Of a stretch of DNA of 64,000 nucleotides, positions 1 through 10,953 are shown one piece after another. Position 1 is the stretch's first letter, and the number at the start of each line of letters is the position of its first letter. The stretch spans positions 1,550,001 to 1,614,000 of the forward strand of contig JANTUC010000006.1 in the NCBI GenBank assembly GCA_026873275.1. Reading direction: 5' to 3'. The notes beneath the pieces were generated by a model. That model ran no database searches. It had not been told where the DNA came from and worked only from the letters and a program-made list of their open reading frames with translations. The position numbers were made by a program, and so were the translations under genes. This stretch comes from Pseudopithomyces maydicus. Lineage: Eukaryota > Ascomycota > Dothideomycetes > Pleosporales > Didymosphaeriaceae.

Positions 1-895
1 GTACATCCTAAAATCGTCGCTCGCAGCTCCGTTGGGTTGGCTACTCCATCTCTGGAACACTGGCTGGGCAACTGCAGTCATCACAGTGAAGGTGCGGCGC
101 TCGCTACCCGAGCAGAATGATGCAGGCGCGGGTGAGGACGTGCCGTCGCCCTTCCTTCATGCAAGCCCGTGGCTGTTGTGTGGTGGTTGCTCTCACGGGC
201 GCTCGGTGGGGAGGGGCCCGCAGCACGACGCACGGCGGCAGAGCAGCAGCGGCGGCGGCGGCGGCGAAGGCGACAGCGGTGCAGTGCAGTGCAGTGCGTG
301 TTGGCTCAGGCACGCATGGGCTGTGCGAGGGCCTCGGGGGCAGGGGCGGGTGGTGTGCGTTGCCGGGGCGTGTCGTGTGCTTTTCGAAGGGGAGAGCCCG
401 TGCGACGCTGCAGTCGTCGTCGCTGTCGGGACGATGGAGGGATCGAGACAGGCGCGAGCCGGGCGTCGGTGGGAGGCGTTGGCAGCGGTTGGCCGTGTGC
501 TGTCCGCGAGATGCACGGTAACGATGTGTTCGAGAAGCGGATGAAGTGATCCCTTCTCCACACACTGCTCCGAGCGCTGACTGGCCCACGCGAAACGTGA
601 TCAGCTCCGGCCCAAAGACGGCGCTGGTCGGGCAGACAACGCGACGGCGTTGGATGGCAGCAAAAAGCGTAGATGCTCTATAGCTGCTGCGGGCATGCGA
701 TGGCATGTTTCTCCCTTCCACATTCCGGGCGTGCTCGTTGTGGCCTCGTGTCACGTGACATTTGTTGCGGGCACCTGCACCTGACGGACCGATGGACGGC
801 GCTAATACCCTACCAACCTCGATGTAGGACCATTGGACAACAACTTGAGCTCCTCCAACCTTGCCTCTCCACACGCACCAAATACCCTCTTCACC
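1..895. other. Upstream intergenic / leader DNA, GC-rich
   Basis: No gene is supported. The stretch contains a (GCG)n-type microsatellite around 247-266 and a short GCAGT repeat around 280-297. The low-complexity GC-rich sequence opens several overlapping frames on both strands, but none has protein-like composition. The last 100 bases are probably the 5' leader of the MGR2-like gene. Confidence 0.5.
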
Positions 896-1387
896 ATGCC
901 AGTTCCCGTTGGAGCAGTGCCCCAGGGGCAGTCGACCCTCGACAAACGTGCGCCACCACTCTCCGCCTCCGCTAAAGCTTTGCTAACAGCATGCAGTCAA
1001 GATGGGTGGCATGATGGGCGGGTCTGTAGGCCTGATCATTGGCTTTATTTTCGGTTCGCATTGCCTTCTACTCTTCTCTGCTGTTGGCATAGGTCTAACA
1101 AGCTCAGGTTTCACCAACATTGTGCGCTATGGTCCGGGTCCCAACGGCATGCTTCGAACACTCGGGCAGTACATGATGGGCTCAGCAGCTACCTTTGGGT
1201 ATGTGCATATGTCTGTCGCATGAACCCCGCTAAACAAATTCTGCGCAGATTCTTCATGGCCATTGGCACAACAATCCGCACCGATAGCTCTCCAATCGCC
1301 GCCGAAGCCTTCGCAAAGATCCACAGACGGCCAATGATCTTGCCGCGCCAATACCAGTACCCCAGATCGACCCGGGAGGAGAACTAG
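896..1387 (+). CDS. MGR2: Mgr2/ROMO1 family TIM23-translocase subunit
   Basis: Four exons: 896-947, 997-1053, 1108-1198 and 1249-1387, giving 112 residues. Introns are 49, 54 and 50 nt; the first has a TGCTAAC-type branch site. The protein matches the Mgr2/ROMO1 family: a short polar N-terminus, a glycine-rich first membrane helix (KMGGMMGGSVGLIIGFIFGG), the signature GPGPNGMLRTLGQY, and a second glycine/alanine-rich helix followed by IRTDSSP. In yeast, Mgr2 is a small inner-membrane subunit of the TIM23 translocase that couples TIM21 and gates lateral release of preproteins; the animal homologue is called ROMO1. The basic C-terminal tail is longer than in yeast. Splicing at 1054/1107 restores the family motif FGGF, which supports that intron although the frame is also open through it. 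Confidence 0.9.
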   Translation: MPVPVGAVPQGQSTLDKRAPPLSASAKALLTACSQDGWHDGRVCRPDHWLYFRFALPSTLLCCWHRSNKLRFHQHCALWSGSQRHASNTRAVHDGLSSYLWVCAYVCRMNPAKQILRRFFMAIGTTIRTDSSPIAAEAFAKIHRRPMILPRQYQYPRSTREEN

Positions 1388-1894
1388 AAGGAGAACACAC
1401 ATACGGCTCAGTGTTTAGAAAGCAACTTGGGCTTTTAGCACGTGTAAAATAGTATGGGTACTGTGCAAACCATCGTGTAAAAATAAGAGCTGGCAAACGT
1501 TTGGGACAAACACACCCGTGTCTACGCATAGGACATGCGCTTGTCTCATAATAGTCAATATAAAATCCCGGAGCATTGCGCCTTCATTCCCGCTGTCATG
1601 GTCGTCAACACAATTAGTTTATTGTGTCTTTGTTGCATTCAACTTCGGCGTTTTCAAAGCAAAATTTGAGTACGCGTTCTCATCCTTTCAACCGTACTAG
1701 GCATCCTTCAGCCGCTTGAACACGGCCTCGAACAATACCGTAAATAGCCCCTCTTTAATTCTTTCAACACTTTGTTCATCCTTACTTATTTACAGTTCCC
1801 TTCATTGAAACGCTTCGGCATACCTCCCTACAAGATCAATCTGAATACTCAGTAAAAGCCATCGATCAGACATACCCAACTTTACACTGCAACC
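1388..1894. other. Intergenic
   Basis: About 500 bases between two co-directional genes, moderately AT-rich. It presumably holds the MGR2 3' end and the promoter of the next gene. No gene or repeat is visible. Confidence 0.5.
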
Positions 1895-3034
1895 ATGAGT
1901 CACCATTGCGGAACTTCCTATAGGGCCGCCAAGCCTTGTTCGGCTCGATCGAATGCACCGAAGACTACAATTTCCAGAGAGACTCCTAAGGGAGAATCGT
2001 CCGTACCGCTATCCGTCCCACTTTGTCGTCTTCTTTCTTCCATGGATAGATTCGAGAAGGAAACCACCGAGCATGAGGATCATGAAGCTGTCCGTACTCG
2101 CCCACTGCGTGAACGCTTACGCAGCTGGCAAGATGCTCTGTCCAAGATTATTCAAGACTTCGAAACGGCTGAGGAACAGTGCACCATCGACGCCGAGAGC
2201 GCGATCAGCGCTGGTGAACAATGTGATCCGCCACGCATGGAAGAATTGGAAGCCAAAGATACAAAGTATGCAATGTCCGACCCGGACATGCTGGGAGCTT
2301 GGGAAGTTGAACTGAAAGCGGAGTTCAACAGGGAAACAGCCAAAGTGATCGAGACGACACGAGCATCCACGAAGAAATCATGCGAGCTAAAAATGCATCG
2401 AGCGCTCAAGAACCTAGAGAAAGAGATAGGTGCATTCTTTGAAGAAGAGCTGGCTGCTGTCGAGACGGAGCACGAGGAGAAGCTAGCAGAAGAACTCAAG
2501 AAACAGGAGGAAAAGCTCACGCTCCAGTTTGATTCCCAGCTTGACAAGATCGCAACTCTACAGCAAGATTATATGGAGAAGCTGACGAAATTGATTGCTT
2601 CGAGAGCTACAGGAGTGTCTTCGCAGGAACAGCAAAAGCAACAGGAGAAGGGAAAGGGACAGGGACAAGAACACCATACCGAGCGAGCAGCACTCTCTCA
2701 CCAAGCTCGGTCGCCTCCAGCTTCACCTCTAGCTTCTGTCACTGAGTCAAAATCAAAGAAGGCATCCGCGCCAGTCCAACCCCCACACAAGAAGCGCAAG
2801 CGAACCGTCGATGAAGAAGATCACGAGACCACCGATCCTACTCCCCGCAAGTACCCTCGCACAGGGCATCCGTTCAGCTTTGGGTCTTTTTTCACAGGTG
2901 GTGCAATGATACCTTCTCGAGATTCCCTGATAAATGCGCACCCTTCTGTCAGCATAACAAGACCAGTTAAACGTGCGACGACTAAGATCAAGCATTCCAA
3001 ACTAGGCCCCTTGTACGGACTCCCTCGATGGTAG
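1895..3034 (+). CDS. Hypothetical coiled-coil protein with nuclear-type basic motif
   Basis: A single open frame of 379 codons without introns. I do not recognise a family. Residues about 50-230 are rich in Glu, Lys and Leu with heptad-like spacing (for example EEELAAVETEHEEKLAEELK), predicting a long coiled coil. A Gln/Lys-rich linker follows, then a basic cluster KKRKR near residue 298 that resembles a nuclear localisation signal, and a Ser/Pro-rich tail ending in LYGLPRW. The first ATG is at 1895; an in-frame ATG at 2042 (MDRFEKE) is an equally plausible start because the intervening 49 residues look unstructured. Codon usage and the long open frame support a real gene, but the function is unknown. 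Confidence 0.7.
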   Translation: MSHHCGTSYRAAKPCSARSNAPKTTISRETPKGESSVPLSVPLCRLLSSMDRFEKETTEHEDHEAVRTRPLRERLRSWQDALSKIIQDFETAEEQCTIDAESAISAGEQCDPPRMEELEAKDTKYAMSDPDMLGAWEVELKAEFNRETAKVIETTRASTKKSCELKMHRALKNLEKEIGAFFEEELAAVETEHEEKLAEELKKQEEKLTLQFDSQLDKIATLQQDYMEKLTKLIASRATGVSSQEQQKQQEKGKGQGQEHHTERAALSHQARSPPASPLASVTESKSKKASAPVQPPHKKRKRTVDEEDHETTDPTPRKYPRTGHPFSFGSFFTGGAMIPSRDSLINAHPSVSITRPVKRATTKIKHSKLGPLYGLPRW

Positions 3035-3473
3035 ACGCTTTCTCAAAAGTTGAGCGAGGAGGAGGAGCGGGAGGTTAGGCACTCGAGCTTCCCCTAGGGC
3101 GACGAATACTTGTGCTTTGTCATGTCTGATTTTATCATTACTTTAGCTGGCTTGGATATCTATTGGTACACTACTGAATTACTACCAAAAACCAAGGTTC
3201 GCATTCAGCATTGCTTCTTATTGGTGGTATTTCAAAAGGCATAACTTTGCCGAGGAGGAAGTGCTCACTGGGATTAGGAAGGAACGTCTATGCTTAATAG
3301 ATTGGATGACTCTTTGTTTGGAGAGCCTTATCATAGAAACGTTCTAAATCCGATTTGGATGAATTGATCGAAATACTCATGTATTAATGTTCAGGTTTTC
3401 CTTGAAAAGATTGAACATATTTCACATTGCGGTGACCTTCTGTTTCTTACCTTCTAAAACTGATCTCCAGTTC
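3035..3473. other. Intergenic between convergent genes
   Basis: AT-rich spacer of about 440 bases between a plus-strand and a minus-strand gene. It should hold both 3' ends. Nothing else is visible. Confidence 0.5.
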
Positions 3474-4574
3474 TCAGGAACCAATAGAAAAAAAATCTGT
3501 CAAAGCCCTAAGCAATCCGACTGTCGAGACTGTTCCATGATCTTCTCCTTCAATTATGACCACACGGGCTCCTGGAAGTTTCGCTCTGCCCTGCGCCGGC
3601 ACATGGGTCAGTCTCTGATGTAATGTTTCTATATTCGCCCCCATCGCCCTTTCTTTTGCGAGCTTCAATCTCGCTTCGTGATCCGCATCCTGTGCTTCGG
3701 AAGTTTTGTTCCTAAAGCCTTTACTTGATTCTTCGGATCCGCGCTCCAGATTTTCTGGTAGCTCCTTGGATCCGTAGCTCATGGTGAGCTGGATATTGGG
3801 CATCTCTTGCAAATTTTCCTCTTCCTTGAATATGTATTCTTGCCCCCACCAAATCGACGGGCTAACCGTATAGTACCACGCGAAATTCCCTCCTTTGCCG
3901 GTGATCAGTGAATGCAAAACACACAACCCCCCAAAGGAATGACCCCAGAACGCTTCCTTTCCAACCTCAAGACCTTCGTCTCGGAACAGATCTTTGACAA
4001 AAGGCCTCACTTCTACCTCCACAAAATCTAGGAATGAATCTGCGCCACCAAGCGCGAAGCCCATAGCCTCCCCTCCTTCACCCGGATTTCCCTCGGCGTC
4101 ACAAGGTGTATAGTCTCGATTTCTCCCTTCAAAGTTATAGATTGATTCTATCTCGGTCGGATCTTGTGGATAGCTATATGTTGCGCAAACGAATGAGTGA
4201 CACCGTTATTATATGTTATGAAGAAATGCGTACCCTATAGCAACAACAATACCGCCGCCTGCCCAATTCGGAGTCATTTCTCTACGCCAGCAAATGTCCG
4301 AGGCAGTACGAAAGAATGTATTTCCATCAAGTATATAAATAACTGGAAAACAGGTTCCGCGTTTTTCAAGTGATTTGTTCAAGTTGAGAGGACGTGATAT
4401 CTGGAGAAGATATTTGTGTCGGTTTTTGGGGTTCGTTAAATGATGAGAAGACGTGCGGGGTGGGACGGTAGCCGGAACCAGCTCAGTGCTATCCATCTTG
4501 ATACAAAAAACTGCCGACAGTAGTAGTGGCACCGAGATGCTTTGTATGCTTTGTATGTAGACTATCTGGCTCAA
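3474..4574 (-). CDS. Alpha/beta hydrolase, putative esterase (Fes/IroE/EstB type)
   Basis: Two exons, complement of 4234-4574 and 3474-4173, with a 60-nt intron between; 346 residues. The protein fits the putative-esterase family (esterase D/enterobactin-esterase-like). It has an early FPVIYILDGNTFF strand-loop, AIGYPQDP, a nucleophile elbow GHSFGG (Ser193), the block SPSIWWGQ, and a C-terminal EGEDHGTV with His326 as the likely catalytic histidine. Related fungal and bacterial enzymes hydrolyse ester bonds in siderophores such as enterobactin or triacetylfusarinine. That substrate is only an inference here, since no siderophore synthetase or MirB-type transporter lies in the window. An in-frame ATG at 4496 (MDSTELV) could be the true start. 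The gene is followed downstream on the plus strand by a convergent hypothetical gene and preceded by an MFS transporter gene on the same strand. Confidence 0.8.
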
Positions 4575-4778
4575 TGTCTACCAAGACTAAAGCCGATTTC
4601 GGCGCGCTAGCCTTACTGCCAACCTACTGCGCCTAGTGGAGATGCGAATGCCCAGAGAACGCCAAAATGTGTAGCTTGATGGAGCGGGATTTATTGTTCC
4701 GTTAAAGCTTCAGAGACATGTCACTTTGTTCTAACTCCTCATTGGATTCCTTTTACCTTCCGAGTTCTATATTTATCT
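4575..4778. other. Short intergenic spacer
   Basis: About 200 bases between the esterase start and the reconstructed 3' end of the transporter gene, both on the minus strand. It probably holds the esterase promoter. Confidence 0.4.
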
Positions 4779-6304
4779 TCACCATCGTTGTCGCAGGTCA
4801 TGGCCGTGGAAAAGTCTTGCTACAAACATGACCAACGACCCGATTAACATAGCTGAGGCCTACCAAATTTAGTTTCAGTCTTTCAGATTAAAAAAAAAGC
4901 TTACAGAGAAGACTATCAAACCGCGATAGTCATCACTCTTTTTGGATCCTTTCTCATGATTGCCCCACCGATCGGGGCTCCAGTCAGCGTCGCAATCGAT
5001 ATTATGCTATAAAATGCTCCCATTCTCGCACCGACTTTATTCGCTGGAAGAATCTGACTCACTGCCGGTGGTAGTAGCGAAATGACGGCTCCTGAGGTGA
5101 ATCCAAATGATGAAGCAAAGAGTGCGAGTATAGACACAGATGGCGCAAGGCGCCAAACAAAAAGACAGATGAATCCCGAGAGGAAGTTCATAGGAATAAT
5201 CATGTTAAGTATTCCGAATTGATCGCCTATGATTCCTCCACTGCGCAGTATTAGTCGAGTGTTTAAGGAATAGAGTTTTTGTTCTCACACGACTGCACCG
5301 GGTATGCTTAAGCTGCTCATTAGAGGCAAGAGGTATGGTGTTATTTGACAAGCTGGGTAGACATTATGTGCATAAGTTGCTATAAGCTTTTAGTCGTGGG
5401 CTTCCTGTGATCGAATCACCTACTTATGTGAATCCCAGGTACCCAGAGACCAAGGCTTGTGACAAATCCTCCTATCATAAGCAAAGTATATCTGGCATCG
5501 TAGAGTCCGCGGAAATCAAAAAGTGTATCAAACTTGATCTTTCTGCCACTCGGGATGGCTGTGGATATCTGCAATGCGATTGAATACAAGATACTATTGT
5601 TGTTACTAGCCAGCGGCAAACATATCGCACCACGCGACTTACAGGACTTTAATCGCAGCAATGCGCATAATCCATGGAAACCCAATTCTGGGCTGAAGCC
5701 GTGTGAACATGAACGAGTAACACACAGCGCCCATGTAGCTGCCTGAGTATACCAACCCCATAGCCAAAGCACGTTTCTTATCGAAGTGGTGGGCCATAAC
5801 TGTGCATGCTGGCTGGATTCCAAAGCTAAATGTCACACCTAATAATAAACCTTGCGTAATAAGTATTTCCCATACCGCGCCATGGGGGTAAAATGAGAGT
5901 ACTAAGAGCCACAATGACGATCCCAATCCCGAAAAAATATACAAAAACTGACGGCTTGTTAGAAGGAATTCTCATATAGAGGTGATTTCACTCACCTTGA
6001 TACCATGACTATCGCAGATCCCTCCCGAAACAGTGGATAGCACGCTCATGAGTGAAAGCTGAAGGGTACCTATGACAGAGATTGTAGTAGGGGAAACGTT
6101 GGCGAGGTACTCTGTCTGATAGTAATTCTGGAAGAAGCCAAAACTGTTGATCATCCCAACAGAAGCGTAATAGATGAGAAAAGAGCCAAAAACTGTCAGC
6201 CATGCTTCCATTCCCCCATCTTTATGCTCTTTATTACTTATTTCGATGGTGTCATTAGTGCCGATATATGGGTTGCTGAGCACCTTTTCAGCCATGCTGC
6301 TCAC
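4779..6304 (-). CDS. MFS transporter, monocarboxylate-transporter (MCT) type, frameshifted near the 3' end
   Basis: Exons on the complement are 5996-6304, 5643-5947, 5424-5593, 5289-5379, 4905-5240 and 4779-4859; the introns are 44-49 nt. The protein shows MCT/MCH-type MFS features: N-terminal DGGMEAWLTVFGSF, the ASVGMINSFGFFQNYY segment, CDSHGIK, and FSFGIQPACTVMAHHFDKKR, with about twelve hydrophobic segments. Such proteins move monocarboxylates or similar small molecules across the plasma membrane. Without correction the frame ends at 4916, just before the last helix. One base missing in the T5 run at 4939-4943 explains this: with six, the frame runs through the family block DYRGLIVFS, a 45-nt intron, and a final hydrophobic helix to a stop at 4779. 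The 3' acceptor at 5593/5594 has an alternative at 5605/5606. The gene is either a recent pseudogene or carries a sequencing error. Confidence 0.75.
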
Positions 6305-7516
6305 TAAAACAGGGAAAGACAGTTTGCCATTTGTACAAAATTACGGTCGTATATTATTGATATATATTTGAAAGCTTCCTTTCAGGCATTGCCAGTAGTG
6401 CGTTCGCGATTTGTACCCCTACCGCGTCATATCCTACCCGATCCGTGATGCCACGATGTCATTGTGTCTCAAGCAAATGCAAGCATCATACCGAGGTAGC
6501 TATTGATTCCTAAAGAGGGCTATGGTCCACCTACATGATATTTTCGAAATGCAAGTGCTTGGTGATCGACACAAAAAGCTGAGCTAGATGTACAGTAGTC
6601 ATGTCTATCTCGTGAGTTGTTATCTAGGTTTTTGCAGCGCCTTCAAGACTGTTATGTAATTTATATCTGCAACAGGTGTTAGCAGGATTGGTGTTTGGCG
6701 CTCAGATCCGTCTGTATTCACACGCGCGTTGTGCTTGATTGCACTGGGTACGAAATCGTTAACAAATCACCACATCAAGCGAGTGCTCATCCGTGGCACA
6801 GCAGGCCAACGTAATCATCCGAACGGGTGTAACCGTTTTATGCAACTTATGAAGACAACAACACGTCAGCAATACATTTTTCTAGGCGAATTATCGAACG
6901 ACAGCGTCAAGTCGGATGGATTTGCCGTAATGGCGAATCAAGAGGAATCAAAATAATCATTCCCTCTAGTTTAACTGCACCTTATGGGAGCAAAAGGCGG
7001 TGATATTCGGTTCTAATAAACGTGTGGTGAGGAGTCATGTTTGCAATATCATGTATAGTACCTAGAAGTCTTTGGGGGTGCAAGTAAAATCAGGCCACAT
7101 ACTGAAATGCGCCTGAATACACTCAAGACATAATGAATCCGTTCAAGGCTTCTTCCATGCTGCAGCGCGCTAGCACCGATGGTTTGTAAACCAGGAAGAT
7201 GGATGGAACTACGCGCTAACCAGTGTTTACGTTGATGATATAATATTTGTCTATGACTAGCAAGCTGCCAAAAATGATCCGATGCTACCTCGACAAAAGT
7301 CATTGCACTGAAGATGCAGACAATATTTTAGACTTGATAAGGGCGGGTGGGAATGAGAAAGAAGATGGAAACCTTGCCTCTTGCCTTAGTTGCGCCATGA
7401 TGACGCTATCAATTCCGGATTATCCCGGCATTCTTCCTTTGATAACAAATCCCACTAACATCAGGATCCATTCCTCTTGCTTTACAACAGCGTATTCTTC
7501 CCGCCCAGCTTTAGTG
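6305..7516. other. Intergenic between divergent accessory genes
   Basis: About 1.2 kb between the transporter start (minus) and the methyltransferase start (plus). Only short open frames are present and none shows family resemblance. The frame upstream of the methyltransferase ATG stays open back to 7247, but its extra 90 codons look non-coding. Confidence 0.5.
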
Positions 7517-8341
7517 ATGGAGTCAAATGCTTTGCCAGGTCGTAATGTGGCCTGGTTCGCTGAGCGGCCAGACGAGTCTCAACTATCGACCGATGCCAGA
7601 AGTCTGCTGCAGAGCTATAGCAAAATACCACCAGAAGATGTTACAGATCATGTTATCAAGTTGCGCGACGAGGCGTGGGATATATTCCCGTATCCTTGTA
7701 TCGGACAGTTTCGCTTTCTTGACCTGTCTTTGAAGTACACAAAAGAGTATCAGGAAATTTTGGACCGTCTAGCAAAGGGACAACGAGTGCTAGACATGGC
7801 GTGCTGTTTCGGGCAGGAGATCAGGCAGTTAGTAGCAGACGGTGCGCCATCGGAAAACATCTACGGATGCGACCTTCGCAAAGAGTATGTGGAATTGGGC
7901 TACCGACTGTTCAAAGACCACGACCGACTACAAAGTCACTTTCTCACCGCCGACATCTTCGAAGATCCGTCGCCGTTGACGGAGCTGAGAGGCACATTCG
8001 ATGTGGTATACACTGGTTCCTTCTTCCACCTGTTCGACTATGAAGACCAAGTTAGGGTCTCCAAGGCTGTTGCTAAACTCTTGCGCCCCGTGGAGGGTTC
8101 GTTCATCGCCGGCCGACAAATCGGTGCGGTAACTGCCGCGGCTCACGACCATAGAACCAATCCGACCGGGAAAATGTATCGGCACAACCCCGAGAGCCTG
8201 AAGGATATGTGGAACAAGATCGGGAATGATTTGGGAGTAACATTCCATGTTGAGGCTACTCTCCATGAACTTTCTCAGGATCACTTTCGTTTCCATAAGG
8301 GAGATACAAGGCGGATTCATTTCACTATAAGGCGAGGGTAG
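7517..8341 (+). CDS. AusD-type SAM-dependent methyltransferase
   Basis: Uninterrupted 274-residue frame from the ATG at 7517. It resembles the methyltransferase family that includes AusD, AdrK and Trt5 from fungal meroterpenoid clusters: the N-terminal signature FPYPCIGQFRFLDLSL (about residues 57-72), SAM motif I RVLDMACCFGQ (90-100), motif II with Asp in YGCDLR, and FDVVYTGSFFHLF. The usual family length is about 275 residues, which supports this start over the in-frame upstream codons. In known clusters these enzymes O-methylate a carboxyl or hydroxyl group of the terpenoid intermediate. The substrate here cannot be deduced: no polyketide synthase, prenyltransferase, cyclase or P450 is present within the window. 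It may be a stand-alone enzyme or the remnant of a dispersed cluster. Confidence 0.85.
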   Translation: MESNALPGRNVAWFAERPDESQLSTDARSLLQSYSKIPPEDVTDHVIKLRDEAWDIFPYPCIGQFRFLDLSLKYTKEYQEILDRLAKGQRVLDMACCFGQEIRQLVADGAPSENIYGCDLRKEYVELGYRLFKDHDRLQSHFLTADIFEDPSPLTELRGTFDVVYTGSFFHLFDYEDQVRVSKAVAKLLRPVEGSFIAGRQIGAVTAAAHDHRTNPTGKMYRHNPESLKDMWNKIGNDLGVTFHVEATLHELSQDHFRFHKGDTRRIHFTIRRG

Positions 8342-9270
8342 CATGATGGAAGGGTTACAATTCCTCATGCATGAGCGAATGGATGGATCTATTGCATGCC
8401 AATTACTCGTGTTACACCTGCAGGGACCCATGAAGGTCTTTTAACAGCCAAGTTATCCGGAGTACATGAATACGTAAGCTCATATGTTTAGTATTGACGC
8501 ATAGTACCACGCTGCCAAAGTTATATCACATTGTCCTTTGAGCAATTTTTCGTGTCTTGCCACAGTTGTCTTCTAGACGTTTTTGTCATACCGCAAAATT
8601 CCTTTTTGCAGACCATCCCCTTCGGCTAATGCAGCTCTCGGTCCTAAGATGTTCTCGCCTGTGATGATCCAGCCGATACGAGCTGCGCAGTATTTTTAGG
8701 CCTCAGGGTAATATCACCTGAACACGCGATTTGCCGGGTTACTGACCAGGGTAAGCTAAGACCTACCGTAACATATATTGTTTTCACTTTGGATATATTT
8801 CGTCCATACTCTTCAACATATCCTCTTTGGTGGGCCTCGCGCGGCTGATCTGGCCCCGCTGCACGGTACCGGGCCTTGGGAGCGCCCACTGCCTGGTTAG
8901 GACGAAAAAAGGGTCGCGTCCGGCACATATGCGAAAAAACGACACGATGAAAGCAAGACTATCCTGGTAACAGAAGCTGCAATGAAGGCGTGCGTATGTC
9001 CATTGGGACTGGAACATTGTTGTACGACCAGTCTAGGCCGTCACGATGCGACCAAAGTATCGAATACGCTTGGACGGACCTCTCTCATCTATTCACAAAT
9101 GAAATATGCTACATCACTAGCTAACTTTCTGCTCCTGTCACCAAATTTCCGGGGTCTTATTGCAAGCTGCATCTACTTATAAGAGGACCAATCTTCCCAT
9201 CCAATCTTGGTAGCGTCGGACACATCTCTGTACTCCATTTCCGAAGATTTGCGGCTCCCTTCCAAGAAAG
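8342..9270. other. Intergenic, with a possible gene remnant on the minus strand
   Basis: About 930 bases. On the minus strand, 8784-9017 encodes a short frame ending in a protein-like stretch (SRARPTKEDMLKSMDEIYPK). This is followed by GT and, about 70 bases later, an AG and a stop after a few residues. It could be the 3' end of a decayed gene but I recognise no family. The 3' part is the promoter of the secreted PAN-domain gene. Confidence 0.3.
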
Positions 9271-10262
9271 ATGAAGGCTTCTCTTTTCTTGGGCGCGGCA
9301 TTTGTCGCCACTGCCAGTGCTGCTGCGATTGAAATTAGGCAACCCCAAACCGCCCAGCCCACCAAAATCCCAGATGGTAAGTCACTTGCTGGAACTTACT
9401 AATTTCAATTCTAACGAACTCTAGTTGCCGCGTGCGGTTTGGACTCCTTCGTTGGGCACACTTCCGAGGCACTCTTGATGTGCAGCAGCATATTGAAGTC
9501 CGGAACTTATACGAAAACTGCCACTGCCACGGTTGGAGCGACCACCACTGTAAAGACAACGGTGATCATTACGCTGTACCCTCCCACGACTTCGCCAGGC
9601 CGAGTGAGTAATTCCAATCTCCGTCTGAAACTTGCATTGACAATTGCGTAGCCTACGACGACCACAAAAGGACCCACCACCAGTTCGTCAACGACTCCAA
9701 CCCTGACCCCAACACCTACTCCGTGAGTTAAAACTAGTTGAAGCCTTGAAACGTTCAGAATTGACGCGATTAGCTCTGCTGGCTGCGGGATCGTCGGCTA
9801 CACCAAGGATACCGCCGCATACTACTTCGACAGCTCCGGCACAAAAAACACGTTCACTGCTTGCAAGGCGGCATGCAAGGCCGATACGCAATGCAAGAGT
9901 TTCGGTTACGGAGAAGCCAACTGCATGCTGTTCAATGTTGATGCGTACGTAGCCTGTTCTCTAAGCCGTCGATTCCACCATGACTGACCATTTACAGTAC
10001 CTCGAACACGAACCTCAACCCCATGTCTCCCTACACCTTCTACGACGCCAGCTGCCCATCTGAGCTTCCCGTGAAAAAGCGTCAAGCCTCGATTGGTCTT
10101 GGTATCTCGTCTCTCTCGTCAGCGTGCTCGTGCCTGATCACCTCCGCACCGGGTCAAGTGACGAAGACGACAAGTGTCACGATCACAAGCAAGGCTACCG
10201 CTACACAGACAGTGACGAGGACTGTCAGCTTGTTGCCGGATGGGGGCGCCAGAACGGCTTAG
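9271..10262 (+). CDS. Secreted protein with a PAN/Apple-like domain
   Basis: Five exons: 9271-9376, 9425-9603, 9652-9722, 9774-9944 and 9998-10262; 263 residues. All four introns are 48-53 nt and start GTAAGT, GTGAGT or GTACGT. The N-terminus MKASLFLGAAFVATASAAA is a clear signal peptide. A short cysteine-containing region follows, then a Thr/Ser/Pro-rich linker (about residues 75-118, likely O-glycosylated). Next comes a cysteine-rich module of about 75 residues with the PAN/Apple pattern: CGIVGYT, TACKAACKADTQCKSFGYG, ANCMLF. The C-terminal part has a KKRQ site that Kex2 could cut, then another Thr-rich stretch. PAN/Apple domains bind proteins or carbohydrates. A cell-wall or extracellular role is inferred; the exact function is unknown. 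Confidence 0.8.
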
Positions 10263-10953
10263 GGGCGGAAATAGTAGAATGTCGGTACAGCATTGCGTTG
10301 AGCAGCGAAAAAACAAAAACTTCAAAGCTTCTGTCTTCAACTATGATCTGGTGCGCTTGTAACTTTGATCTGTACAACCTCAGCCTTCCATGCGATGAGA
10401 TGTGCTGTATATGATTCTATCGAGTATCCGCTTCCCTTCATCCAACTGCTGAACCGATGCTGTTCCAATTCCAGCTGCTGCTTTCCTTTTGGAACATGTC
10501 ATCGTAGGTTCTAGGAGACAATGGCGTAGACAAGCGAGCTGTCTATCATCAAGACCTGATGGCTCGAAATCAAACTGCCTAAAACGGAAAAAGTAGAAAC
10601 CATCGATTGCCGTGTGGTAGTTTTGAATACCGACCACTTCATTGGAGCAGCCCTGGGGAGCAAGCGACGCTGTGATTGGTTGAACATTGACCAGTAGATT
10701 CGCAGTAGAAAGCCAACCTATGTGATCCTCCCCCAAATCCTATCAACACGGAAATACATTTCCCTTTCAGACAACGCTGAAAGAAGTGTATTGATCTCAT
10801 AGTTGATTCCAGGGTTCGAGCGTATTGTATGCGTACCTGAACAAGAGACGACCGGACGGTCCCCAGCCCTAGGTAGCAGCCGAGCCCCGCAACAAGAGCT
10901 ACAGCATCCCTCCTTCGCATACCCCACCAAAACATTTCACACGCATCTCCACC
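10263..10953. other. Intergenic / PDCD5 promoter
   Basis: About 690 bases between two plus-strand genes. Open frames on the minus strand here are not supported by composition or splice signals. No repeat or RNA gene is seen. Confidence 0.5.

Noticed and set aside
104..874. 256-codon minus-strand frame at the left end
   Set aside because: Poly-Ala and poly-Pro stretches arise from the GCG repeat. Several overlapping frames are equally open. No family resemblance.
7247..7516. Upstream extension of the methyltransferase frame
   Set aside because: Family length and the conserved N-terminal motif agree with the ATG at 7517. The extension looks non-coding.
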